From Bidens hawaiensis (taxonomy: Eukaryota; Streptophyta; Magnoliopsida; Asterales; Asteraceae), in assembly GCA_021521415.1 (NCBI GenBank), contig JAIQDT010002044.1, positions 310,001 through 374,000 of the forward strand: a DNA stretch of 64,000 nucleotides, read 5' to 3'. The notes below the pieces were generated by a model, which did no database searches, had not been told where the DNA came from, and saw nothing but the letters and a program-made list of their open reading frames with translations. Position 1 is the first letter of the stretch. Every line of letters starts with the position of its first letter. The position numbers and the translations under genes are program-made. Shown one piece after another: positions 17,492 to 27,682 of the stretch.

Positions 17492-19851
17492 TGTGACACC
17501 CGGTAATTTCCCAATCCTATAAACTAAGTAATCAACCTAATAATTAGGTGATTGTGAATTTTAAGCGCGCCATGTTAGTCAGCGCGGGCATGTTATGTGC
17601 GCCCTGCGCGAGCGCGCTATGTTAGAATCAGCGCGGGCATTTGTTATATGCGCCCTGCGCGAGCGCGCCATGTTAGTCAGCGCGGGCATGTTATGTGCGC
17701 CCTGCGCGAGCGCGCTATGTTAGAATCAGCGCGGGTATTTGTTATGTGCACCCTGCGCGAGCGCACCATGTTAAGAACCAGCGTGGGCATATGTTATATG
17801 CGCCATGCGCGAGTGTATTGGTTTTATGTTTCCATAACTTTATATTGTCTAATGGGTTGACCGCCCCGCATGATGCTAAGGCGGGTGCATCCCAAATCGT
17901 TTATGCGCGTGCGGAAGGGGAACTAACCTCCCCGCATGGCGGGAACATTGAGAGTTAGTTTGTCTGAAGCTCCAAGATGGAATTGACTTCAACATAACTG
18001 ATCACTATGTTGAAATACCAAGACCACCTGGAGAATCTACAAATGAAACTCAATGTCCCTGACTGCGAGAAGGTTACGTACCTACCCGCAGCAAAGAAAT
18101 GTCCTTCACGCAGAAAGCTATGCGCACAAAGCTATACGCGCAGAACACTTAGCCTAATCTCCAGATATAAGGGGATTATTCCCGCCCAAAAAGGAAACAG
18201 TTGCGTGTTTCAGAGATTTCTACTTTTTAACTGTACAACTGACAAAAGCACCTGAAAAAGCATACTGTAACATGAAAAGTCAACTGTCAGCCACCCTACT
18301 CTCACCAACCACAGACCTGCATATCCTGTCCAAATCAAATCAGAATCTCTTATCCACTCCCTAGGACTAATCACCTCCACTTTTAAATAAATAATAATAA
18401 TTTCCATACTTTATCATCATTACACCTAGATATGAAAAGATTACAATCCCCTAAAGCAAGGGATTGTGTTCCCTAAATCTTGCCTATAAATATGTAACCC
18501 AAACTATCACCCAAACACACTTCAAACCTCTCTCTTAAAGTTGCAAATTGCACTAATCATCTCCCAAGCATCCGTTTGATTTTCACTTCCGTTCCTGTTA
18601 CTAGGTAAGCCGAGATTATAACCTTGAGAACTACTTTCCAACCCTTATATTCTCCTATTTCTTGATCTTAATATATATACTTCTTGTTATTTAATCGTAT
18701 TCTAGACCTTCAATTCCGAGGCCAACACCAAGAAAACCCGAATCTCGATTAATCCCTTAACAAGAACCACAGGTGAGTCTCACAGCCCCTATTTTCACTG
18801 TTTTCACTATTTTTAAACTGTTTTCGGGGCGAGGGACACGTACTTAAATTATGTTTTATCATGATACTCTTACAAGCAATGCAAGCAATTATGTGTTTAA
18901 ATAATGTTTTATTATGGTATATTTACGAGCAATGCAAACGGTTATCTATGGTTTTCGATGAGAGTGCGATACGAGTAAGTGATCACTTTACCATTGGAAC
19001 TCTAAGGGTAGGGACTGCTGGTTTGATCCACCCACTCGTAGGGGTTGCACCTCTTACACAGACGAGTGCCTAGTATGTCACGGGGCAGTACTATGGGATT
19101 GAGCCCGCTCGTAGAGGTCGCTCCTCTTACGCAGACGAGCGCCTTGTTTTCCGGCACAACGTCCGCGCGTAACCCGCGGGACGGTATTATTCGCTCGTAG
19201 TGGCAGCGCCACTTACACAGACGAGCACGGTTTTTCAGAAGTGTCCGCGCGTAACCCGCGGGACGGTATTACTTATTTCGCTCGTAGTGGCAGCGCCACT
19301 TACACAGACGAGCACAGTTCCCAGAATGTTCGCGCGTAACCCGCGGAACGATTTTATCAGAATATGTTGTCAGAACTATGTTTTACTAAGCATGTGTACT
19401 AATGATGCTATCAGAATTATGTTTCAGAATGATTTTTATCAAGATTATGATGCAATACGATTTATCAAGTTACTAAAACTTGTGAACTCACTCAGTTTAT
19501 ACTGATTCAAATGTTTTACGTGTCTTTCAGGAGATAACTAGGTAGCGCATGGAGTCACACTTAGAGCACCTCACGCTGAACATCTAAAACTAGCTTTTTG
19601 GAAGATTTTAGTTCTATCCCTTCGATGCGCGCGGTTGTTCCCGCCGCGCAAGGGGGATATGGCGTGGAAATCTTCAACAGTTTTTATACTTGGATGTTTT
19701 TATGTAATTTTTAAACAATGTAATGTATTTGTATTAAACATTTCATGCGTAATGAAAATCTTACTTGAATGTTTGCAATGGCCCGTGCTTAATTATCAAT
19801 CCCCACTAGCGCGCGCCCAGCTGTTTCCGCCGTTCAGGGCCGGGTGTGACA
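17492..19851 (+). mobile_element. Solo LTR, 2,360 bp, Tekay/Del-like (full-length form)
   Basis: TGTGACACCCGG...CCGGGTGTGACA ends and the duplication GCGCG (17487-17491 and 19852-19856) prove a discrete insertion in the T2 array. A TATAAATA box at 18485-18492 is followed by a leader-like segment. GAACTCACTCAGTTTATACT and TTTCAGGAG near the right end resemble the 3' part of chromoviral LTRs, so I read it as an LTR in plus orientation whose body was lost by recombination. Internal repeats are about 50-bp units at 17560-17800 and 17680-17750, and the CGCTCGTAGTGGCAGCGCCA units at 19190-19320. The short ORFs in it are repeat artefacts. Confidence 0.85.
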
Positions 19852-20770
19852 GCGCGTGCGGCGTCTTACGAGCCTGTAGAATAATGAGAGCCTGCGTGCA
19901 TGGCGACTTACGAGCCGTAATAGTAAAGAAGCTGGCGCGCGGGGCGACTTACGATCTGTAATAATAAAGAAGCTGGCGCGCGGGGCGACTTACGAGCTTG
20001 TAGAATAATGAAGCTGGCGCGCAAGGCGACTTACGAGCTTGTAGAATAACGATAGCTGGCGCGCAAGGCGACTTACGAGCTATAATAATAGAGCCTGCGC
20101 GAGTGGCGACTTACGAGCTAAGAATAATAAAGCCTGCGCGCGAGAGGCGTCTTACGAGCTATAATAATAGAGCCTGCGCGAGTGGCGACTTACGAGCTAT
20201 AGAATAATAAAGCCTGCGCGCGAGAGGCGTCTTACGAGCTATAATAATAGAGCATGCGCGAGTGGCGACTTACGAGCTATAGAATAATAAAGCCTGCGCG
20301 CGAGAGGCGTCTTACGAGCTATAATAATAGAGCCTGCGCGAGTGGCGACTTACGGGCTGTAAGAATAATAACAGCTTGCGCGCGAGGCGTCTTATGAGCT
20401 GTGTGAATAATAAATGCCTGCGCGTGAGGCGACTTACGGGCTGTAAGAATAATAACAGCTTGCGCGCGAGGCGTCTTATGAGCTGTGTGTAATAAAGCCA
20501 GCGCGTGAGGCGACTTACGGGCTGTAAGAATAATAACAGCTTGCGCGCGAGGCGTCTTATGAGCTGTGTGTAATAAAGCCAGCGCGTGAGGCGACTTACG
20601 GGCTGTAAGAATAATAACAGCTTGCGCGCGAGGCGTCTTATGAGCTGTGTGAATAATAAATGCCTGCGCGTGAGGCGACTTACGGGCTGTAAGAATAATA
20701 ACAGCTTGCGCGCGAGGCGTCTTATGAGCTGTGTGTAATAAAGCCAGCGCGTGAGGCGACTTACGGACTA
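19852..20770. repeat. T2 GC-rich dimeric array, right part (80-81-bp higher-order units)
   Basis: An A-type unit (GTGGCGACTTACGAGCT) alternates with a B-type unit (GAGGCGTCTTACGAGCT), giving 80-bp dimers at about 20080-20340. From about 20340 to 20760 the variant pair GGCGACTTACGGGCTG / GGCGTCTTATGAGCTG forms 81-bp dimers. This is the higher-order organisation expected of young satellites. Confidence 0.92.
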
Positions 20771-20962
20771 CTTTATGTCACGCGCCATGTGCAGGTGTTG
20801 CATGCACGTGCGCGTAGACTTTGGTTTTGTGTTATGCGCCACGCGCAGATGTTGCTTGCGCGTGCGTGTAGACTGTGACATGCGCGATCATGCGATGCGT
20901 AAGCATGTGATGCGTAAGCATGTGTAATATGCGTGAGCATATGTGATGCGTGAACATATGGT
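20771..20962. other. T2 spacer between the two arrays
   Basis: Degenerate alternation of GCGCG, CATGTG and ATGCGT motifs; non-coding. Confidence 0.6.
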
Positions 20963-22012
20963 GTGAGGATTCCCAACCCCTAAGTTTGGCGTGTAGCCAT
21001 ATGGGATCTTTAGGAGGATTCCCAACCTTGCAGTTTGGCGCGTAACCATATGGGATATTAGGAGGATTCCCAACCTTGAAGTTTGGCGCGTAGCCATACG
21101 GGATATTAGGAGGATTCCCAACCTTGGCGCGTAGCCATATGGGATATTAGGAGGATTCCCAACCTTGAAGTTTGGCGCGTAGCCATATGGGATATTAGGA
21201 GGATTCCCAACCTTGAAGTTTGGCGCGTAGCCATATGGGATATTAGGAGGATTCCCAACCTTGAAGTTTGGCGCGTAGCCATACGGGATATTAGGAGGAT
21301 TCCCAACCTTGAAGTTTGGCGCGTAGCCATATGAGATATTAGGAGGATTCCCAACCTTGAAGTTTGGCGCGTAGCCATACGGGATATTAGGAGGATTCCC
21401 AACCTTGGCGCGTAGCCATATGGGATATTAGGAGGATTCCCAACCTTGAAGTTTGGCGCGAAGCCATATGGGATATTAGGAGGATTCCCAACCTTGGCGC
21501 GTAGCCATATGGGATATTAGGAGGATTCCCAACCTTGAAGTTTGGCGCGTAGCCATACGGGATATTAGGAGGATTCCCAACCTGGCGCGTAGCCATATGG
21601 GATATTAGGAGGATTCCCAACCTTGAAGTTTGGCGCGAAGCCATATGGGATATTAGGAGGATTCCCAACCTTGGCGCGTAGCCATATGGGATATTAGGAG
21701 GATTCCCAACCTTGAAGTTTGGCGCGTAGCCATACGGGATATTAGGAGGATTCCCAACTTTGAAGTTTGGCGCGTAGCCATATGGGATATTAGGAGGATT
21801 CCCAACCTTGAAGTTTGGCGCGTAGCCATATGGGATATTAGGAGGATTCCCAACCTTGAAGTTTGGCGCGTAGCCATATGGGATATTAGGAGGATTCCCA
21901 ACCTTGAAGTTTGGCGCGTAGCCATATGGGATATTAGGAGGATTCCCAACCTTGAAGTTTGGCGCGTAGCCATACGGGATATTAGGAGGATTCCCAACCT
22001 TGGCGCGTAGCC
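20963..22012. repeat. T2 48-bp tandem array
   Basis: About 23 copies of a 48-bp unit containing AGGAGGATTCCCAACCTTGA and GGCGCGTAGCCATA. At least five copies share a 7-bp deletion (GAAGTTT missing, 41-bp unit) and one is 40 bp. The 48-bp length keeps two minus-strand frames open as 16-residue repeats, e.g. GNPPNIPYGYAPNFKV; I take these as by-products of the period. Confidence 0.95.
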
Positions 22013-22447
22013 TGATGCGCGCATGCACGGCGATAGAGGGGTGAGAACCCCCGGGCGTGCGTACATGGCGGCGGAAGTCTAGTAACTTCTGGATCTGCAA
22101 TTTAAGAGTCCGATCTGCAACTTTAGACCTAAAATCCAGGTCTGTAATCTAGACCTAGATCTGTAAATCAGATCTGGACAGATCTGAAGATTCGGAGCAG
22201 ATTTAAAACCATCACATATTCGGAGATCCTGAATCACAGATTCACAGATTCGGAGATCTGATCATTCGAATCACGGATTTTCCTTCTTGCCCTGATCTGG
22301 AAGCCTCTTTTTAGATCTATGGATCTTCTTGAGCTTTAAATAGAACAAGCTTTGAAGCCTTTTTCTGTAAACTTCCAGATCTGCGTTTTTCTTGGGAGAG
22401 ATCTGACAGCCGAGATGAAGATCGAAGGGCAGTTCGTTGTGGTCCCA

Positions 22448-22460
22448 CGGATGGCGCCAA
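22448..22460 (-). other. T2 primer-binding site
   Basis: Minus strand TTGGCGCCATCCG next to the LTR, identical to T1; beyond it the two differ (GTGGGACC here, GTGCATAA in T1). Confidence 0.85.
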
Positions 22461-22884
22461 TGTCGAAACACGAAACGAATCTAACCTGATCCATGACGAT
22501 GCTTCCACGGATTTTCGAGATGAACGAACCACGTCTTGATCTTCTTCTTCCTCGGCTGCGCCTGAGACCTGCAATTGTGAGACCTGCGATGGCCTCTCTG
22601 GGGGTGTGGAGGCGACTGCTAAGATGATCTTGAAGATCTCTTGTTCACAGACACAAAAAGTGGTGATGGCTCTTACTGAGCATGACCCATGATAAGGAGG
22701 TGGAGACCTCCTTATATAGAGTCTCATGGCCACCATCATGGTACCCTAATGGGCCTAGCCCAGTTAGGGTTACCTCCACAAAACCCCCTCGGCCCAATAA
22801 CATCGTATTAGTCCATGTAATGAAATAAGCCAAACATAATAGATTTAGGGTCGTAGAACCGGGTTTTAGTATCATACCCCTACA
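22461..22884 (-). repeat. T2 right LTR (5' LTR of the element)
   Basis: 424-bp copy of 16607-17029; minus-strand TATATAA at 22712-22718. Confidence 0.93.
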
Positions 22885-22956
22885 ATTTTCAACATGAATT
22901 CCTTATTAATTGTAGCAAGTTTGAAAATAGGCCAAAGTATTCGTACTTTTATTTTT
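22885..22956 (-). pseudogene. PheRS-beta exon remainder beyond T2
   Basis: Minus strand FKLATINKEFMLK runs straight into the KMHVKPE coding at 16606 when T2 and one ATTTT are left out, matching the family's KLADI.K..ML.MHVKPE. Coding similarity fades left of FKL, at about 22956. Confidence 0.7.
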
Positions 22957-22965
22957 TGTTTAAAA

Positions 22966-23418
22966 GATGGGTGATCAGTAGACATCCTCCCTGGATATAT
23001 TTGGAAAAATATATCAATAGTTCAAAACGTAACCTTTGCCAAGCACACACCAGCGGGTCCAACTTAGAACATATTGTTAGCTAAACGGGCCTGCTGAGTT
23101 ACGAGCGCAGGTCAACATACATACCTTTTTACTGGCCAAAACGGATTAGGTTGACTTTAGTAACGGGTTTAGGTTAAAAAATATTTGCACTGGTCAAAAC
23201 GGGTCTGGTTGAGTTTCACTACGGGTTCACGTCAAAACATGTACTTTTTGACTGGTCAAAACGTGTCGGTTGTCTTTAGATTTATGGAACGTTACCGATA
23301 CCCGTGTTTCATCAGGTGAAGTTGGACCCGGTGGTGGGTGCTTGGCAAAGGTTAAGTTCTTAACTATAGATATATTTTTCCATATACATGCAGGGAGGAT
23401 GTCTACTGATCACACATC
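22966..23418. repeat. Palindromic foldback element with 98-bp arms
   Basis: The left arm 22966-23063 and the right arm 23321-23418 are inverted copies of about 88% identity; both contain TGATCAGTAGACATCCTCCC and AACCTTTGCCAAGCAC. The 257-bp centre has about three degenerate units of ACTGGTCAAAACGG...TTGA. No clear target duplication was found. It is a MITE or foldback element, non-coding. Confidence 0.75.
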
Positions 23419-23582
23419 CTTTTTTCTTATTGTTGCTAGTTCTTCAATAACGGTTGATTAATGTGTCAACCTCTAAACTTCTAAGTTTTGGAACAAAGAT
23501 GGTATTCAAGTAAAAAATTTGCAATAAACGAGGTGTTCTATGTGCAGGCTGCAAATACAATAGAGACCCAATCCATAACATC

Positions 23583-23880
23583 AAATTTCTTGTTTAGTTA
23601 GTTTTATGTCTGTGAGGAAGGGGAGGGAAGAGAGAAGAAAGAGTTTGAACTTGTGGATAAGATAGATAAATGACAAAAGGTTGTTGTGTGCATGAGATAC
23701 ATACACTATATATATTGTGTGTGCTCATGCACCATTTATTCATTATTAACATCCCATTGGGCTCCAAAATACATGGCCTTGGGCCCAAACATATAGATAA
23801 ACATAAACCGACTAGCTAACATACATAATCGTTTAAGTAAACAAATACAAAAGACTTAAAACACAAAATGGGCTCTACAA
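23583..23880 (-). repeat. Copia-A left LTR (3' LTR), 5'-truncated
   Basis: Aligns with 42005-42300 (shared ATAAACATAAACCGACTAGC and ATACATGGCCTTGGGCCCAA), ends in CTACA at 23880. Nothing matching 41905-42004 precedes it. Confidence 0.8.
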
Positions 23881-23890
23881 TCTCCCTCTA
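23881..23890 (-). other. Copia-A polypurine tract
   Basis: Minus strand AGAGGGAGAT just before the LTR. Confidence 0.65.
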
Positions 23891-23922
23891 GTCTTTAGGA
23901 TTTGTTTCATTAGCTTCCATCT

Positions 23923-25108
23923 TTAGTCGGATTCGGACTCGTACTCGAAGATATAGCCATGGTCTTGAAAGGGCTGCTTCTCAACAAGTAGACTGACGAA
24001 CTTGTTGAATTTCCTAACGATAGCATTCGTATAGTCCCGACGGACATCTTCAATCGTGCACAGGGGTGACTCGAGAAGCTTGATCAAGTCAGCCCTGCAG
24101 AACCCCGCCAGTTCATGTTCACCAAAGAAACGAAGGTCATGTGATCGCTCACAGGGAATAATGACCTCTCCGTGAACATTGTCAAACTCCCAAGCAATGA
24201 AGTCATGAAGAAATTTGTCGTCAAAGGACATGCCATGAAAAATAGGTTCTCCATGATCCTCAGGCATCTTCCCTTAGTCGGGTTCTTGGTGATTGGATTA
24301 ACTTCTTTAGACTTGTACGACCTACCCGGATTCAGAGTGAATCTAGGATAGTCATCCTTCCACTCATGACTCAGAAACCGCTTGAACCATCCTTCAAGAG
24401 TGCTCTCCTCTTCGCCTCGACCCACCGTCTTTCTAAAGTAGTTCATGTCCAGAATGGACAATGTGTGCATATCTGCATAAGAAAGATAAGTTAAGTCGTC
24501 GTTTTCCCTTCTAATGGCCTAACTTATGTTGTCCTTGTGTCATCTTGCGTAGAGGATTGGTGCTGAATCGTGGTAGGGCTTTAACCTCCACCTGATACTT
24601 CCCATCCTTCTCACACTGTAATACTTGATGCAATTTCTAGACTTTCTTGGAGTAGGTTTGGCAGCGGGAGTGACAACTTCTTCTTGAACTACGGGTTCTT
24701 CAATCACCCTTTCCGTAGTGTCCGGATTAGGTGAGTAGTTGATACCGTCGTCAAAGTCTTCTTTATTTTCTTCCACGACTTTCTGAACTGATGAGCTGGT
24801 ACTGTAGCAGAACAAATATTAAAAATAGAGGCAATTTCAACCTCGACTGCAGCGTCAGTCTCACGAGTCTTCATGGCCTCACTTGGAGGTCCTTGTTCTT
24901 CGGCCTTATGTCCTTCAGTGGTATCACCATCAGCACTATCATCATCATTTCCATCACCACTACCACGAGCTTCATCATAGCTATCATACTCGTGGTCATC
25001 GTCCTCATCATCCTCATCTTCATTCTCATCATTATCATCGTCATCATCATCATCATCATCATCCGTCTCATCATCGTCATCATCACTATCACCCCGAATT
25101 GACTCCAA
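23923..25108 (-). pseudogene. Copia-A extra 3' ORF region (position of the Sirevirus additional/env-like ORF), broken
   Basis: Three overlapping minus-strand frames: 25108-24704 begins with a run of about 40 Asp/Glu residues; 24815-24540 is acidic, then basic (TPRKSR); 24470-24084 and 24267-23923 contain an ordered stretch (EGWFKRFLSHEWKDDYPRF, then HDLRFFGEHELAGFCRADLI). They read as one ORF broken by frameshifts. It lies between RNase H and the 3' LTR, where Sireviruses often carry an additional ORF. I see no signal peptide, membrane segment or known env motif, so the role is unknown. Confidence 0.5.
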
Positions 25109-26074
25109 CCCCCTAATGATTGATCAATACATTTTGAGCTTATATTATATATTTTCCAACTTTTCTTTCGAACAACTTTAAAGGTTGAACCATGGACTTG
25201 CATGTCATATGGACTTATAGACCTTCATATAACGTGTTTAGGAATTACTTGTTTGCCCCACGTTATGTGGTTCTAATATACCCCTTTTTGTTTGCTAATT
25301 TTCAACATTTTTGTGTTGAATTTAAATTTTTTTAAGCACTTTGCAGTATTTCTGCTTTATCATTTTGATTTCAATATTTGTATTTAAAGCAAGAACAATT
25401 TTATGGTGATCAATCACTAACGGGCTCGTGTATGACTAATTAATAACATTTTTGCCTTCATTGATATGACTTATATTGGAGTCGGCACCCGCTTCATGAG
25501 AGTGTAAGCACTAGCATAGGCAGAAATTTAAGTTTATTTCACTATGACACTTACTCATTTGTCAAGTCTATCTACACATCAAGCCATGATTTTGTTGTCT
25601 TTTGATCTACTCTTTTCATGTGCTAGGATCATTAAAGACAATTTTTTATCAACATTTTCATGGCTTATCATTTTCCAAAGGTTCGATTATTTTATCAAAA
25701 AAAAAAATTATAATTAATTTTTTTTAATCCGACTCCCTCTAAACAGGAGCTCCCTCTAAACGAGAGAACATATTTTTAAAACTTTTTCTGATTTTCTTAA
25801 AGAGGATAAAAAACTTTTTGACGAGTCAAATGACTCATTTTAGTTTTTCTTAAAAAACTGAAAATCTTTTTGGTGGGTTATACTTAACTCATTTTCTTCC
25901 TCTAAAATTGTAACATATTTGAAAAATATTTACAAATTTATTTCAAAACGACAAAAATAAAGATAAAATAAAATAAGTTTAAAAATAAAATTAAAATTTA
26001 ATTTAATTTAATTTAAAAAAAATAAAATAAAGTAAAATTAAATTAAAAAGTTAAAATAAAATAAAAGTAAAAAA
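25109..26074. other. Copia-A AT-rich spacer
   Basis: Non-coding, A/T homopolymer-rich, between the extra ORF and RNase H. CTCATTTT and AAACTTTTTGACGAGTCAAA-type motifs recur. Confidence 0.6.
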
Positions 26075-27677
26075 CTAAAGAGAAAAAAAATTTTGAACAA
26101 ATGAGATCATGCTGAATGACTCAACAAGATACAAAAATCGGGCACGATCAAAGGCTTTTGTAAATAGGTATGCAAAGTTGTAGTCAGTATGGATCCTTTC
26201 AATAATGACAAGTTTCCGGTCATAACAATCATGAACGAAATGCATTCTGATGTCAATGTGTTTTGTCTTTGAGTGTAACTGTTGCCTCATTATCACACTT
26301 AATAGGAGTGTTAAAGAAATTCAAACTGTAATCCAACCGCTGATGCTGGATCCATGTCACTTGTGAACACCAAGCAGAGACGGCAATGTATTCTGCTTTA
26401 GCAGTGGATGTGGATACGGTGACTTGATTTTTGCTTTGCAAAGAGATTAATCTCTCACCCAGGAACTCACATCCACCCGATGTTGACTTTCGATCAACAT
26501 TGCATCCCCCATAATCACTATCAGTGTAAGCATGCAATACCACAGGGGAGCCTTTGGGATACCAAAGACCTAACCAAGGCTTTCCCTTCAGATATCGAAA
26601 GATACGCTTTACAACAATTAGGTGGGATTCTTTTCGGTTACACTGATATCTAGCACACTGTCAGACAGGGAACATAATGTCCGGCCTACTAGCAGTGAGA
26701 TACATCAGGGATCCAATCATGGATCTGTAAAGATGTTTATCAACTGGAGTTCTTGATGGATCTGGAGCAAGCACAGGTCTGGTAGCAATTGGTGTGAGAA
26801 AGGGAGTGGAATCCTTGAAACCAAATTTCTGGACAATGTCATGAACGTACTTTTCATGATGAATTAAAATCCCGACCGCCTTCTGTTTAACTTGAAGACC
26901 CAGAGAGAAAGTCATCTCCCCCAATGAACTCATCTCAAACCAGTTTTTCATGACCTCGGAAAACTCTCTACACAGCTTATCAGATGTAGATCCAAAGATA
27001 ACGTCATCAACATACACTTGGACCAGAATCTGATCATCCTTCACCTTCTTGATAAAGAGAGTTTGAACGATGACTCCTCTTGTAAAACCATTATTTAACA
27101 AATGTTCTGCTAGGGTAGCATACCAAGCACGAGGTGCCTGGTGAAGGCCATAAAGAGCTTTATCAAGACGGTAGACGTAATTTGGACGATCAGGATCCTC
27201 AAAACCTGATGGTTGCTTCACATATATCACCTCTTTCGCTTTTCCATACAAGAAAGCGGTCGTCACATCCATTTGATAAACTTTGAAATTCATGTATGAA
27301 GCATATGCTAGAAAAAGACGAATTGCTTCAAGCCTAGCCACATGTGCGCAAGTTTCATCGTAATCAAGACCTTCACGTTGAGAGAAACCTTGCACAACCA
27401 ATCTTGCTTTGTTTCTAATAATCACCCCTTTATCATCTTTATTGTTTCTGAATACCTCTTCGTCCCAATAAATCTCTTGTTCTGAGGCATCTTGACTAGC
27501 CCCCAAGCATGAAGTTTCTTGAACTGTAACAACTCTTCTTTCATAGCTTCAACCCACGAGTCTTCCTTCAGGGCCATTTTGTAGTCCTTCGATTCTACCT
27601 GTAAAATAAAACAAGCAAAAAGACATCTGTTAATGATACCGGATATACTCCTTGTTTGGATGCCAGCAGATGGAGAA
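26075..27677 (-). pseudogene. pol: Copia-A reverse transcriptase - RNase H
   Basis: In minus order: the pre-RT segment (ALKEDSWVEAMKEELLQFKK, 27600-27500); the RT core with RLVVQGFSQREGLDYDET, YQMDVTTAFLYG, LYGLHQAPRAWY and the catalytic VQVYVDDVIFGS; then LMYLTASRPDIMF near 26680; and the RNase H part (YTDSDYGGCNVDRKSTSGG, STAKAEYIAVSAW, HIDIRMHFVHDC). These are the standard copia signatures in the right order, and the Asp pair of YVDD is kept. At least three frame breaks (about 27450, 26660 and 26280) kill it. The preceding part of pol lies beyond Copia-B at 35764. Confidence 0.9.
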
Positions 27678-27682
27678 CCAAT

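Larger units (their letters stand above)
16607..22884 (-). mobile_element. T2: non-autonomous LTR retrotransposon made mostly of tandem repeats (LARD-like)
   Basis: LTRs of 423 and 424 bp (TGTCGAAACA...CCCCTACA), target duplication ATTTT at 16602-16606 and 22885-22889, PBS at 22448-22460 and PPT at 17030-17040, so it reads on the minus strand. No gag or pol motif is present. From the PBS side it has an AGATCTG-rich leader (22060-22440), a 48-bp array, a short GC-rich spacer, and an about 80-bp dimeric array that reaches the PPT and is interrupted by a 2.36-kb solo LTR. The PBS is identical to that of T1, which suggests the same Tat-type helper. It disrupts a PheRS-beta exon of the captured fragment. 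Confidence 0.9.
12947..22956 (-). mobile_element. Probable Helitron (copy B) carrying captured host-gene fragments
   Basis: The minus-strand 3' end has the same hairpin pattern and spacing as copy A (CCGC...AACGC...GCGG, then CTCTTATA and a degenerate terminal CTAT followed by T). To its right, on the same strand and with introns retained, lie an AAA-ATPase fragment and a PheRS-beta fragment from different host genes. Intron-containing multi-gene capture in one orientation is typical of Helitrons. The 5' TC end was not identified; the recognisable gene sequence stops at about 22956, next to a palindromic element. Later insertions inside are the MITE at 15292 and T2 at 16607. Alternatives are a Pack-MULE or ordinary segmental pseudogenes. 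Confidence 0.5.

Noticed and set aside
17597..17958. ORFs with RPARARYVRISAG repeats
   Set aside because: Arise from about 50-bp GC-rich tandem units inside the solo LTR; no known protein.
20963..22012. CRISPR-like regular repeats
   Set aside because: Units are head-to-tail without unique spacers, in a plant retrotransposon; this is a tandem repeat.
24791..25203. His-, Ile- and Met-rich ORFs in other frames
   Set aside because: Frame shadows of the (ATC)n tract that codes Asp in Copia-A.
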